A stretch of 64,000 nt of DNA from Enoplosus armatus (lineage: Eukaryota; Chordata; Actinopteri; Centrarchiformes; Enoplosidae). Where the stretch lies: positions 8,201,333-8,265,332 of the forward strand of contig NC_092189.1 in NCBI RefSeq assembly GCF_043641665.1, in the 5' to 3' direction. Under the pieces are notes generated by a model. The model ran no database searches. It was given only the letters and a program-made list of their open reading frames with translations, and was not told the DNA's origin. Shown in pieces: positions 45,261-56,198 of the stretch. Made by a program: the position numbers and the translations under genes. Every line of letters starts with the position of its first letter. The first letter of the stretch is position 1.

Positions 45261-48200
45261 AACCTGGACTTTGGTCATGGCACTTAATTCCCACATCTTG
45301 TAGGCTATCTGAGCAGCTTCAGGGAAGAACTCTCCAGCTAAGCTGTAATGATCAGTTTGACACAAGAGAACACACTCAGCAAAGCCAACATTTCTAGGAA
45401 CATGGATCTACTATTAAATAAACTTAACAGTGTTTCTTCGCTTTCAGACAATCTTTGGATATCAACTTCACCAAGTAGTTTCAATATGTCTGTTGCAATG
45501 ACAACATGCCTCTCCCATTAAGTACATAAGTTTTAATCTTGTGTTTTTCTGAGTTTTAATCCCCTAAGAAAACAATAACTCCTGAAAAGTGGTGCTCTGT
45601 CACCCCCATCTGGTTGCTGCTGTTGCTTGCAGCCATACTGTAACTTACTCATCATCTCCACCACACAGATTAAGCAGAGTCCTCTTGTAATCCCCCGATG
45701 TGTCGTCCTGACAGGTTTAAACACAGGCAGAATCAGGTTATAGGTGAATGATCTTCAAGTACATTTTTTAAATCTTATTAGTTTTTAACCAACCTTAATC
45801 ATGCTATAAAGTGACTTCTCAAATCTTAAACGGAAACACTCTCGAATGTCCAACATGTCTATTTCAGAGCGAGAAATCATGATCCTGATCAGGGTGTTGT
45901 CAGCTGTACCAAGACCCTGGAAATGAAGGAGAGGACAAGTGTTCAGGGTCACGATACTAAGGCAACCATAAGTAGTCCCAATCAATTTTAAATACCACAT
46001 CAAAAAGTTAGACTGCAATCTGCCGCTAAGAAGAAAAACATGTCTTAATGACTGTGTTGAAATGGCTATTTTTACTATTATGGTTACCTTCATTGACTTG
46101 TAAAGGCGCCTGGCAAAGAACATGGGAACACTCCTTATGCACTGCACTGTGAGAAAAGAGAGCCCTTGTGTTAAATTGACAACTTGAAATTCCCCATGTC
46201 ATCATGAAGCGGTACTTTCAGTGTGTTTCTTACCAACAGCCAGCATCAGCCTCTCAAAGTCCCCAGACAGCTCATTCTTTATGCTGTCCTCTATGGACAT
46301 CTCTGCAATCTTCTCGAATGCATCGAAAACTAAACAAACAGAAGACAACATTACGTAATTTATCTCATGCTCATATATTTGTACTCATACAGATATTTAA
46401 GGTCCCTTGAGGGTAAATTCTGATAACCTTGGTGATGCTAGCTCAAAGCACCACTGTGCTTAAGTACGGCCTCATAGAGCTGCTAGCATCTTGTTACACC
46501 AGGCCTCTTTGCTTTGAACAAATCATCATCATTCATCTTTAGTGACCTGCTCTCTGCGATGCACATATTTAAATTCTGAACAGCAGGCCTCAGACAGTTT
46601 TCTTGGCATCAGACAGAGAAGGGACAGTGGTAGAGGAGTGTGTACTACAACCCATCATTCCCCAATTACACTCTGACAACAGTCTCTAATGTGCCATTAA
46701 CTCCTGAGAGACTCGAGGTCACAGTGGGAATGTCCGGCTGCCTCACTGTCGTGTTAATTTCCCCGAGAGCTGTGCTAACCCATTTGGAGGTGGGTCACAC
46801 TGCGGTTTCCCAGGACCATGATGAATTTGGCCTCGTCGGTCCCCCACTGCTCTTCTCCCGCTGCATACAGCTCCTACACAGAGGCAAGAAAGCACAGGAT
46901 GAGAATCAGAATCAGAATCAGAATCAGAAATACTTTATTGATCCCCAGGGGGAAATTATACAGTACTGGTGCTCCCATTCAAGAGTAGAAAGTAGCATAA
47001 ATTTAGAAATAAGAGTATGTACAAAAATATAAAAAATAAGAAATAGAAAATAAAGAATATACACATTTACAATATTTAAGTGAAAAATAAAAGTTAAAAA
47101 TATTTACAATAACAATATATATGTATGTATATATATATATATGTATTGCTCTGTTGCGTATGTGCACTCATCATGTAGAAGATCAACAAACAAAATGTTT
47201 CAGACACTGCATGCAGGGCTCATCTACCTTAATCAGTAACTTAATTGTACGTTGCAAATTAATATCATATGTGGGTCATTAATGTTAAAGATTGCTGGAT
47301 AATTTGGTGAAACAGTTTCATGTTTAAGATACGCTAATCCCTAAATGTGTGGCCTTACAGAGCCACTAGCGTGCCTGTAGTCTCAATATAGTCAATACAC
47401 AGTGTGTTTTGATTGTTTCAACAATGTCTTGAATAAATCTTGTGGAACAAAGTGACAATATACTGAAATGAGGCAATTCAACTGTCACCTATATGTTACT
47501 TTAAAAAACAAATATTTGTATGTATATATAATATTGTATTACTAAAGTAGCCTGGAGAAAATTATACACACAAAGTTAACAAAAGTTACACTGGCTTTTT
47601 AAATAAAGGCCATATAAAGTCAATAAGCCCAGGCATGCTGCACTTCTTTACTAGTCATAAAAGAATAATTTTAAATCTCACTTGTGCATCCTGCTCCACC
47701 AGGTCTGCGTTCACCACTCCTGACTCATCTCTGGTCCCCTGGAAGTATCAAACCAAAACAACACACTGCTGATCAGCCAGTGGTTAAAGGTATTGTGGCC
47801 AAGACAGTCACTGTATGGTTGAGTGGATACTTCGCTGGTGATAATATCAACTCCTCTGTGAACTGACCTGAAGTAAAACAACCAGCATCTTCTTAAAGTG
47901 ACCTGACGTGTCCATGGTTATATCCTCCTCTATGTCTCTGCCATAGGCTGGAGACACAGACATCAATGTAAAATGTAGAGAGATGCTAAACAAATAATAT
48001 GTTGATTTCCAATGGCATCTTATTTAACACGTCTTACCATCCCTGTATGCTTCAACCATCCCGTGTATCTGTTTGTTGTTTCTGGAAGCCATGATTTCAA
48101 TAAGGCATCTCTCGTTTGTTCCTACTCCCTTGAAACAGAGCATTAAGTTAATTATGTGACTGGAGTATGAGTAAGTATCTCACTATGAGGTCAATGTCTT

Positions 48201-50680
48201 ACTTCAACTGCATCATGGACTTCTTTGGCATCATGGTAGGCTGGGGTTCTCATCAGACTGACGATGAGACGCTCAAATTTGCCCGTCAGTTCATACTTCA
48301 GATCCTCAATCAGGTCCTGTTGAAGCAACAAAAACATCATGAAGTTATAACTACTGTCTAAATGTGTTTTATGTTACTATTTGGCATGCTATTCTATTAA
48401 CCCTCTCTAGCAAACAAAAATAAGGGATAAGATGATGATTATTGTACCTTTCCAAAGTTGCTTTTGTAGGCTGCAGTAATTTCCTGCCTCTGTGCATTGC
48501 TTCTTGAGGTGACCAGGTCCAGAATGGCCTCTTTATCACTACCTGAGGAAGACAAAGCAACAATTTCAACAACCTCAGTCTCAGCCACAGAAACTGACCT
48601 CAGACTGCATCTCGGGACATTTTCACCTCCGTGACCGATCGTCATGGAGGAGTGAGGCACTCACTCACCGATGCCTTTCATGGCATTGTAAAGGGTCTCA
48701 GCATCAGCGCTGGGATCAAAGTCCGAAGCATCTGTTATTGTGCCTCTGAACACCTGAAAAAAAAAAGGTTCATAGTTCAGTAGTTCAACTGAATTTGTAG
48801 GCTACTAGCCACAGCTCATACAAGTCTAAAAGTCATAACAACAACAATGATGGCAGAAAAAAGTTACAAAACCACAAATAATACAGCCAGGGCAAACAAA
48901 GGTGCCTGCTTAATGGAATCAGTCTGTAATTCTTGGTATAACATAAATATATTATTCTCATTTTTTGCCACGGTAGCAGCTTGGCTCTTGGGATGGTAAT
49001 ATATCCATAATTTGGTCAAATATTCATGGCCCCCTGAGGATAAAGCCTACTGACTTCTCTGACTTTTCCTCTTGCGCCAGCATGAGTTTGAGAACTGTTG
49101 GATGGATTGTCATGTAATTCAGTAGACATTCATGTCCCCTGTGCTACCATCAGGTCAACATTTTAATTTGCCCAATACTTTGGTTTATGAATAAAAACCT
49201 GATATATGACATTCCCATGACATTCCCATCAGACTCTGTACTTTACTGATCTTGTTTAGTGCTAATGAGCAAATCTAACACGCTACACTAAGATTATGGA
49301 CATTATTCCTGCTAAACATCAGCACATTAACATGCTGACATTAGCAATTAGCTCAAAGCCTCGCTGAGCCTGAGTGCGTGACTGTAGTCTTGATCTATAA
49401 CAGACTGACTATTATAGACTGACTGCAGATGCTGCCCACCTCAACCCAGACCGCTTATAATGCTGAGAAAGAGGTTGGACTCAAAATGAACTTTGCTTTT
49501 TCAGGGTCACAAGCCTAGACTGTATAAGTTTGCACTGCATATCCCGCTTTCTAACAGTTCACTGGCTTGACCCACTCTTCGTTGCAGGGTGTGAGTAGTG
49601 GACTGTGTAAAACTGAAAGTGACGGGACACTGGGACAGGAGGTGAAGCCAAGCCTGCCATTACAGCAGCTGACTGCCTGCACCTGTCTCAGCCCCAACAG
49701 ATCAGAGGAAAGCCTGTTGTGTATGTGCCTGCCTGTGTGTGTGTGTGAGGCCGGTGCATGTGTCCAGGGGCAGGGACAGTGGGTGTGTACGAGCAGCAGG
49801 GAGTCAGGTTGCACACAAAGTAGTTCCCTTTGCAGGGGTCTGTCATACAAGGACACATACAAACAAACTCCATTGGGCATGTAAAGAAAATATAAAGCAC
49901 TGCATAAGGGCATTGTTGAAAAAATGAAAGTCACTGCTCACACAAAATGATTATAGCTCTATCATTCTGGCTCTATATGAAGTTGTGATGTTATAAGCTC
50001 ATTCACTGTGGGAAAAATGAAAACCTGGCCTGCGTATTGAAAGCTCTGACTGCAGCTGCTGTCGTAAAGATTACTGCTGCATTGAGGCAGTCAGCCAAAA
50101 TGTGCTCTCCACCCTGCTGAGGGGCCACTGTACATGCTGTGATCCTCTGCTTCACTACAGCGACCATCACTCTTCACGACAGCTGGAGAGCTTCACACAC
50201 ATAGCAACAGGGCCACAAACACAAGCCCCTAGCAACAGCCTAATGTGGAAAAGTCCTAATGTGGATTTAATGTTATGAGCTGAATTTCTACCCCTTCCTT
50301 CCTTCCTTCCTGGGTGCCGCTTGTTTCTTCTGCTGCCAAGGCCACAACTTTGCAGAGTATAATTAAGAGCAACAAGAAAGTCGGACGTCTGCCACAAGCC
50401 TTTGATAATTCTACAAAGCCTTTGCCTTTGGAAAGAGGCTGTCAGGTGTGTCTATCAGATGTGCAGGTGCCACAGGGTAGCAATGACACCCTACACTGCT
50501 GCCTTTATGATGGGGAGGACTCACATGGTGGTAGGTGGCAGAAAAATGACCCCATTCTGTCCACACCTCATTCAATGGTACACAAAACCATCCATGCTCC
50601 ACAGACATAAGATCTGCTCAGATATAATCAACATCATACTTACATAATGCAACATGAGAACAGTCCTGTCTACTTACCAT
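40506..50680 (-). CDS. anxa6: Annexin A6, eight-repeat annexin
   Basis: Calcium-dependent phospholipid-binding protein of endosomes and plasma membrane. Coding exons (minus): 50678-50680, 48669-48753, 48448-48542, 48203-48316, 48038-48128, 47868-47947, 47682-47738, 46780-46873, 46234-46329, 46088-46146, 45794-45916, 45649-45707, 45264-45342, 44490-44571, 44313-44407, 44013-44126, 43202-43292, 43029-43108, 42748-42801, 42556-42649, 42335-42430, 42149-42207, 41825-41947, 40506-40565. Phases agree: 660 aa, against 673 in human. Annexin repeat starts are visible at GIGSDKEA (28), GVGTNERC (100), QWGTDEAK (184), GLGTADNT (259), GFGTDEDA (371), GAGTDEHA (443) and GLGTDDRA (601); repeat 7 (about 518) lacks GxGT. 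The end reads LCGGED. The six-residue VAAEIL cassette of human is absent. Three donors are weak (GTTAGC, GTTGGT, GTTTGC). The start codon is the last triplet of an otherwise untranslated exon. Confidence 0.97.
40892..41112 (+). repeat. MITE-like dispersed repeat in anxa6 intron
   Basis: The left end TTTTAAAGGAATAGTT is followed by GATGAGAAGATTGATACCAC, CTTAGCTAAGCTTAGCAC and a GGAACAAGGGGAAACAGCTAG block. It belongs to the same family as the copies at 1243 and 6571. It sits in the last anxa6 intron. Confidence 0.75.
44617..44634. repeat. (CA)n microsatellite
   Basis: Nine CA units in the anxa6 intron beside exon 44490-44571. Confidence 0.85.
45229..45258. repeat. 30-bp poly-G homopolymer next to an anxa6 splice donor
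   Basis: Thirty G in a row on the plus strand, which is poly-C in the anxa6 transcript. Five bases separate it from the exon 45264-45342, so the intron reads GTTTG followed by the C run. Confidence 0.9.
46428..46492 (+). repeat. 3' fragment of dispersed TTAGC-rich repeat
   Basis: GCTAGCTCAAAGCACCACTG followed by TAAGTACGGCCTCATAGAGC matches the right end of the element at 49024-49395. It lies in an anxa6 intron. Confidence 0.65.
46898..47035 (-). mobile_element. LINE 3' tail with (GATTCT)n
   Basis: On the minus strand the block reads AATTTCCCCCTGGGGATCAA, then TAAAGTATTTCT, then four GATTCT units. This is the familiar 3' end of a fish LINE with its own AATAAA. It ends 25 bp from anxa6 exon 46780-46873. 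Only the tail is preserved; the AT-rich sequence to 47130 may be part of it. Confidence 0.6.
47341..47386 (+). repeat. Small fragment of the TTAGC-rich repeat
   Basis: TGTGGCCTTACAGAGCCACT and AGCGTGCCTGTAGTCT match the same right end as the 46428 and 49024 copies, with more divergence. Confidence 0.45.
49024..49395 (+). repeat. TTAGC-rich dispersed repeat in the first anxa6 coding intron
   Basis: The copy holds CCCCTGAGGATAAAGCCTAC, TTGGATGGATTGTCATG, CAATACTTTGGTTTATGA, CTGCTAAACATCAGCACATT and TTAGCTCAAAGCCTCGCTGA in that order. This order resembles a repeat I know as abundant in percomorph genomes. It has no coding frame. Confidence 0.65.
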
Positions 50681-50707
50681 TTCTATATTTGGTCTTCTGT
50701 GTCAACA
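50678..50707 (-). other. anxa6 leader exon ending in the start codon
   Basis: Acceptor TTCCTGCTCAG before 50707 and donor GTAAGT after 50678. The exon ends AGAAATG, so translation begins with its last three bases and the next exon supplies V-F-R-G. Confidence 0.7.
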
Positions 50708-51725
50708 CTGAGCAGGAATCAATAGTTTGGGGCCTAGAAGAGAGGAAAAATGCTGATGTAGGCCTGGACAGCAGCACTGAAAAAACAACCCTGCCCCCGA
50801 GTGAAGGAGTCATTCCCCTCCAATGTGTGAGAACTCATGTTGCAAAGACGCAGTATGCATGATGATGATCCCTCCTTTTCCTGAGTAAATCTAATGTGGT
50901 GGTCTGCTCAGTGTGCTGCCTGACAGCTGCTTAAAACTGATCACCACCTACAGTGATTCTGCAGAACAGCTCCAGAAGCAGATCAGGGAGACCAGTTTCT
51001 ATTCTATAAGACTTCACATTCACCTAAACTGACATGCTGGTGGGTGGAATTTGCATTAAGCCAATTGACAGGAAAAGTATTTAGTCACATTTTCCATGCT
51101 GCCATACTCTAAAAGTATAATGCAGCCATTCAGACAAGTAAAGCATATGGAGGCCCAGCTACTAACTTTGCTTGACTGACTATATTTCTGAATTTAGAAT
51201 CACAGTGCAGAATATCTGCAGGCCAGATCAAATTGAGTGGACAAATGTTTGACAAATGTAGACTTATGCTCATTCAGCTTTTCTACAGAGAGAAAGAGAG
51301 AAAACTCCATCCAGGTTTTAAGTGCTGCACTGTTTGTTTAAGAGAAAAGTGAAGCTCTCCCAAAATAGCATGGAGAGTTTAACTTAATGTCAGAATCAAG
51401 GTCTGGGGGGAGTGGGCCTCTAAATGTACAGAGCCACACCCTTCTCTGTACCCATATGGTGGAATAAACTTCAGAAGCTATAGATTTAGACTTTTCTCTA
51501 AGAAAAAACAAAGACGATTCAGCCTTGTGATGAATTATACTGTTTTTATATCCACTTATTCCACTAATCAAATCCTTCTTTTTCAGGGGAATCTTGCTGT
51601 CTACTGCAATTTCACATTTAATAATGCCTCAACAGACCGTATTTCTGTCGCGATCTGTTGTCCCTGAAGACGCGGTTTTAATCGGCAGGTCGGCGTGAAG
51701 AGGTCTCCAAATGAAAATGGCTCAC

Positions 51726-51850
51726 CTTCTCTGTGCAGGAAGCGTCGGTGTCCGGTGAGAGTGCTCCTGCTGTCTCAGCTCTGTCCCCGCTAACCCGCCT
51801 GTCTCCTCCGGTCAGACTCAGGCCGTCCCGCTACGTGTCCTCTGTGACGC
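51726..51850 (-). other. Probable noncoding first exon of anxa6
   Basis: A strong donor (CAGAGAAG then GTGAGCC) ends a C+G-rich block with several CpGs that looks like a promoter-proximal exon. The start site is not defined; the right edge is approximate. Confidence 0.45.
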
Positions 51851-51899
51851 AACGACTGCGGCGCTCTCTCGCGCAGCTTCTCTCGCAGCGTGTCTGTGT

Positions 51900-54000
51900 G
51901 AGCCTGAATGTAGCAGTGCAATGTCTTACGGTAACGGGAATGCTATTTAAAACGTATGTGACCGGGTAACATCCGGCCCTAACTGAAATCTAACTCACGG
52001 AGGCTGCGCAATTTTACGCACAATTTTACGCACATCTCTTTCTGCTGCATCTGGGAAACGCAGACACCAGCAGCTTCCATTCTAGCATTCATTTATTTTA
52101 CTGCAAACAAGTAGACAAAACATGTATCTGTCTTTAAAAACATTTAAAAGCAATTGGTAAAGCATCAATAGCGCGCAATCTTGCATGTTGTTCTTGGAAG
52201 TACACAGGCTTCACTTTAAATCCGTTTGCCGGAATTTCTGAACTTTGTCACATGACTGAGAGTTCAAATGTGAGGGGAGCTTGCTGGCACTGATGTGAGA
52301 GCTTGCCTGCTCTATTTCTGTCCTGTCAGACCATCCAAGTAAGAGGGGGAGAGAGACACCAGCATAGTTTGAGAGGGGAGGTAGTCCACATGTCATGTCA
52401 TTCCCATAAACTCTCAGTGGTGATATGATAGGAGAGGAACAAACTGTTCCTGTGATGTTTTGTGCAGAGTTTTTGAAGTACTGCATTCATTCTTGGAGAT
52501 ATTGAGTGTGATTGCAGGAGAGATGATGAGAGAGGAGAGGAGACTTCCAGGAAGCGTAGAGGCTTACAGACAGTCCAGTGCCACATGTAGCAGAAAGATG
52601 ACTCCATGTTTCATTCTGACTGGAAGTCACTATGCCAAGCCGTTTTAACATTTAATCAAACCACACTCCTATCTGTAAATTACTCTTTAGATGTCCATAA
52701 TAGCATTTGTCCTGGTCAAAATTGTATTCTCACTAGTCAGAATGGTAATTAAAGATATCCATAATAACATTCTTATGAGTAGAGATTGTATTTCAAGATA
52801 TCTACAACTTTGATTGTACTAGTCAAAACAAAATTTAGGATATCTTTAAATCCTTACTAGGAAAAACCAAACAAATGGAATTGGTTCAAAAATTAAGTAA
52901 ATTAAGTAGATAAATAGATTAAATTCAATTCAATCAACTCAAATAAATTAAATCAAATCTACTAAAATTTTGAGTTGATTCAATAAAATTTTTGAAGCAA
53001 TTTTTGAGTGGAAGCAATTAAATTGTTTTGAGCTTTTTAGTTGATGCAATTTAATTTATTTTAGTAAAACAGTGTGGATATCTGAAATGACAATTGTGGA
53101 CAGGAAGAATTGAATTACAGATATCTGCAATATTCATCCAGTCTAGCTTTTAAATGTTAAAGCGGCTTGCCACAGCGTCACTGGCCTTAGCTTTTGCTTT
53201 GTGGTTGCTATGCCCCCTGACATCCCCTGACCTCAGCTCACTGTGGAAACATGAGAGGACACTTTTTATTCAAGCCTCTTTTTGAACAGTTCATGCTGCA
53301 TGGTCTGTTTTCCCGTCATATCATATTATTGTGGAGCTTCTTTTATTTTCCTTCCTCTGGTGTTCAGAGTGAGAGGGGGCCATGTGAGGTAAACACAGAT
53401 GGAGGTGGGCGGCACCAGTGATGAATTGAAATTGTTGTACTGACCTCTTCTGCTTTGAAAATGCATTGCACACTGATCAGAAGCTGACCCTCATTTCTGA
53501 ACTCAGCAACATCCCCAAGGCTAATAAGGTTATTATAATGTACAGAAAATGGGTTAATTGTGTATTTAAACCTCTCAAAATATTTTGATTGCATCCATGA
53601 TTTCACAATCTACATGTTTATTTTTTCCACAATCTACATATATTTTAAACTAACCAGTGATGGTTTATTTTATTAATAACAGAGGCATCTGGAAACTCTG
53701 TATAATTATAATGATTAATTATCTCCCAGCTATTCCTCAGAACCGTTCAATCCCCCAAAACAGATTAAATTCCTTAAAATCTATATATAAATTCATGAAT
53801 TTAAAAAAAATGGAATGAAAAGTTGTGAAAACAAAACAACAAATGAAGCGAGCACAAAAGCATTTCTGACATTCTGAATAGGATTTGCTGTTCACAATTC
53901 TCACCCTGTGCCTTCCACGCAATAATGACCACATTATGATCCAAACTGGTCGGGAGTGAGAAAGGCGACTTTGTAAGTAATTCCATTGAGTGGGAGGGTC
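51900..54000. other. anxa6-slc7a2 intergenic region
   Basis: No gene was recognised. It separates two divergent genes and is the junction between the 5q33-like and 8p22-like blocks. Its centre (52.65-53.15 kb) is very AT rich and holds an inverted repeat. Confidence 0.6.
52929..52983. repeat. AT-rich inverted repeat
   Basis: TTCAATCAACTCAAA at 52929-52943 pairs with TTTGAGTTGATTCAA at 52969-52983, with one mismatch and a 25-nt loop. Related TTGATG and AATTTAATTTATTTTAG blocks follow to about 53064, so the hairpin may be part of a small palindromic element. Confidence 0.55.
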
Positions 54001-54016
54001 ACACGGGCCAGTCTTG

Positions 54017-54023
54017 TATATAT
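54017..54023 (+). promoter_or_regulatory. TATA box of slc7a2 promoter
   Basis: TATATAT about 115 bp upstream of the donor that ends the proposed first exon. It predicts a start site near 54,045. Confidence 0.45.
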
Positions 54024-54044
54024 CGCAGTAGAAATCATGTTTCC

Positions 54045-54135
54045 TTCATCCAAGTCAACAGCACGGATATTTTTGCCTCATTGCGCTGTTTTCACCACAC
54101 AGTCACCAGTCACTCCTCGTGGGACTGAAGACAAG
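54045..54135 (+). other. Probable noncoding first exon of slc7a2
   Basis: It ends ACAAG followed by GTAAAG, a good donor, 2 kb before the first coding exon. The left edge is placed from the TATA box. Confidence 0.4.
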
Positions 54136-55773
54136 GTAAAGAACTTGTGTATCTGCTGAATAAAATAACCACCAGCAAGTCAGATTCATCTCCCTGACCT
54201 CTGCTTTAACCTGCATCTGTGCCTTTTAATGATGGAAAGCAACATTTATCTGTTACACTGCAGCTGAGATGTTTCTTTAAATACACAGTAGACAACTCAT
54301 TCATGAGCATAAACTGAGCTTCACTGTGATTCAGATCAACCCTCTGATCGTAAAGCTGCACACGTGCGTAGTAGCTGTTGTTTAGTTAAGCATTACTCCA
54401 TTGTCCTTCTGGAAACGATATCTCAACCTGTGAGATCTGCAGATAGGAAGCCTGAGCTTTAAGGTTTGGTCAAAGGTACTTTGACCGTCCACACAGGAGG
54501 CCTTCCCACTCGCCTCCTGCATGCTGAAGTAGATGCCAGGGGGGATTAGGTGAGCTGAAATCTCCTGATGGGGGATGAGAAGGCGAAAGCTACCTCTCAA
54601 AGAGTAAGTGTGCAGCCTGCTGCATGCATAAGCCATGAAAGCTGCTTTGTCCTCCTGTGTTTCATGAACTCATCGGGCCATTGCTCTGGCAGGCTCACAC
54701 CTCCAGGTAGAGATGGAGACACGGCTCCTATAAGGCAAGCAGGAAAACTCCAACACAGGCTTGTTTCTCAGCAACACATGCATGTGAACACACTTTGAGA
54801 ACATACAGTACAGTTTTGGAGGGTATGACATATTGTCTGAAAAGCAATAAATAACCATGTTTTATTCATGGGTGTCAGACATGGGGAATGTAGTCAGGGT
54901 TTTTCATCTTTCTGAGTTTCTACTGATGCCACATGCAGACATTTCTTTTTTTGCTTTTTCGTAAAGGACAAAATCCAAAGTTGTAGATGAATGTGTACCT
55001 TAAAGTTTTGGATTATCTTGAAGGCATAATCATGAAAAGATTATCAAAGCCGCAGCTCTCGTATGAGTGACTGAGGAAACGAACAAATGTAACACTGTCC
55101 CTGTTTAATTTCCATAGGGGTTGGTTAATTTCCTTCTCATTTCTTCCGTCCCTGCTGTGATACTGTAAATGTGGATTAAATAACTAAATTTCTTCTGGTT
55201 TAGAAGAAACTGTGCAGCAGGTGCAGTCATTTACAATAGGTAAAGAAAATAAAAAATGCCTTTTTAGGTAAAACATGTCATCACAGGAAATGTAAACACG
55301 GTTTCCCAGTTTTTCTGTTGACATAAAGGACGCTTTGCATGTCTAACACCAGCACGACTGTATAGTGTGGAGAGGAGAGATATAAAGGTGTTTTTAATTT
55401 TGTTTTTTCATCCGATTTTAGCAGTGATTGATCACAAGTAGCCCCGACTCAAACTGAGAGGAGTGATAATCTCTGACATGATACTGCTCTGGTGAGGTGA
55501 GAACACAAATTACAAAATACTGTTTTCATAGCCAGAGGAAGAGCAAATTATAAATGAAGCATTCCTCAGACATGTTCAAGGAAGTAATTGTGCAAGTAAT
55601 TGAAGGTTGAGTAAAGTGCAGTCCTCTAGCAGGGCGTTGTTTTTGTGCTGTGGGCGGCAATGAAATCTCCAGGCATCAGCACTATCATATCAGGTGGCTG
55701 ATAAAGAAGCGCATGTATAAAAGAATAATGGGATATAACTGAATGACGGATCCTATTATTTGTCTCTTCTAAG

Positions 55774-55806
55774 CACACCTGTGAGGCAGAGGATTACGTA
55801 AAAGAG
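55774..55806 (+). other. Possible 33-nt noncoding exon of slc7a2
   Basis: A pyrimidine-rich acceptor (TTTGTCTCTTCTAAG) precedes CACACCTGTGAGG, and AAAGAG followed by GTGAGTG is a near-perfect donor. The piece has no ATG, so it could be skipped or included in the leader without altering the protein. Confidence 0.4.
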
Positions 55807-56198
55807 GTGAGTGAATTCTTCTTTTGTCCTTAATGTAGATTCAGTGAAATATTTTTAGGGCATGTCATGTGTGTTACATTTGATCACATGAACACCATTA
55901 AGCTTTGACAAAACAGAATTTTGTCAAAGTCTCAAATTAAATAGTTCCTTTTGCCAACGTAAGGCCACTGTTAGATTGAAAATAGTAATAGTAATTTTTT
56001 TTTAAAGAGGAAATCTTCTACTGCGGGGCTGACCTGACAATTATTCACTGACAGGTTCACTGATCCGCCCTCTCTTCCCCATTCCTCTCCTCTCCCCTCA
56101 CTCTTTCTCCCACACACTCCCTCTCTCTCAATAACACCAAACTGTCTCTCCCTATACAATTCCCACATCTTTCCATCCTGATCCAAACCCCTAGAAGC

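Noticed and set aside
45177..45365. Proline-run frame across the poly-C tract
   Set aside because: It reads through the intron homopolymer; the real exon stops at 45264.
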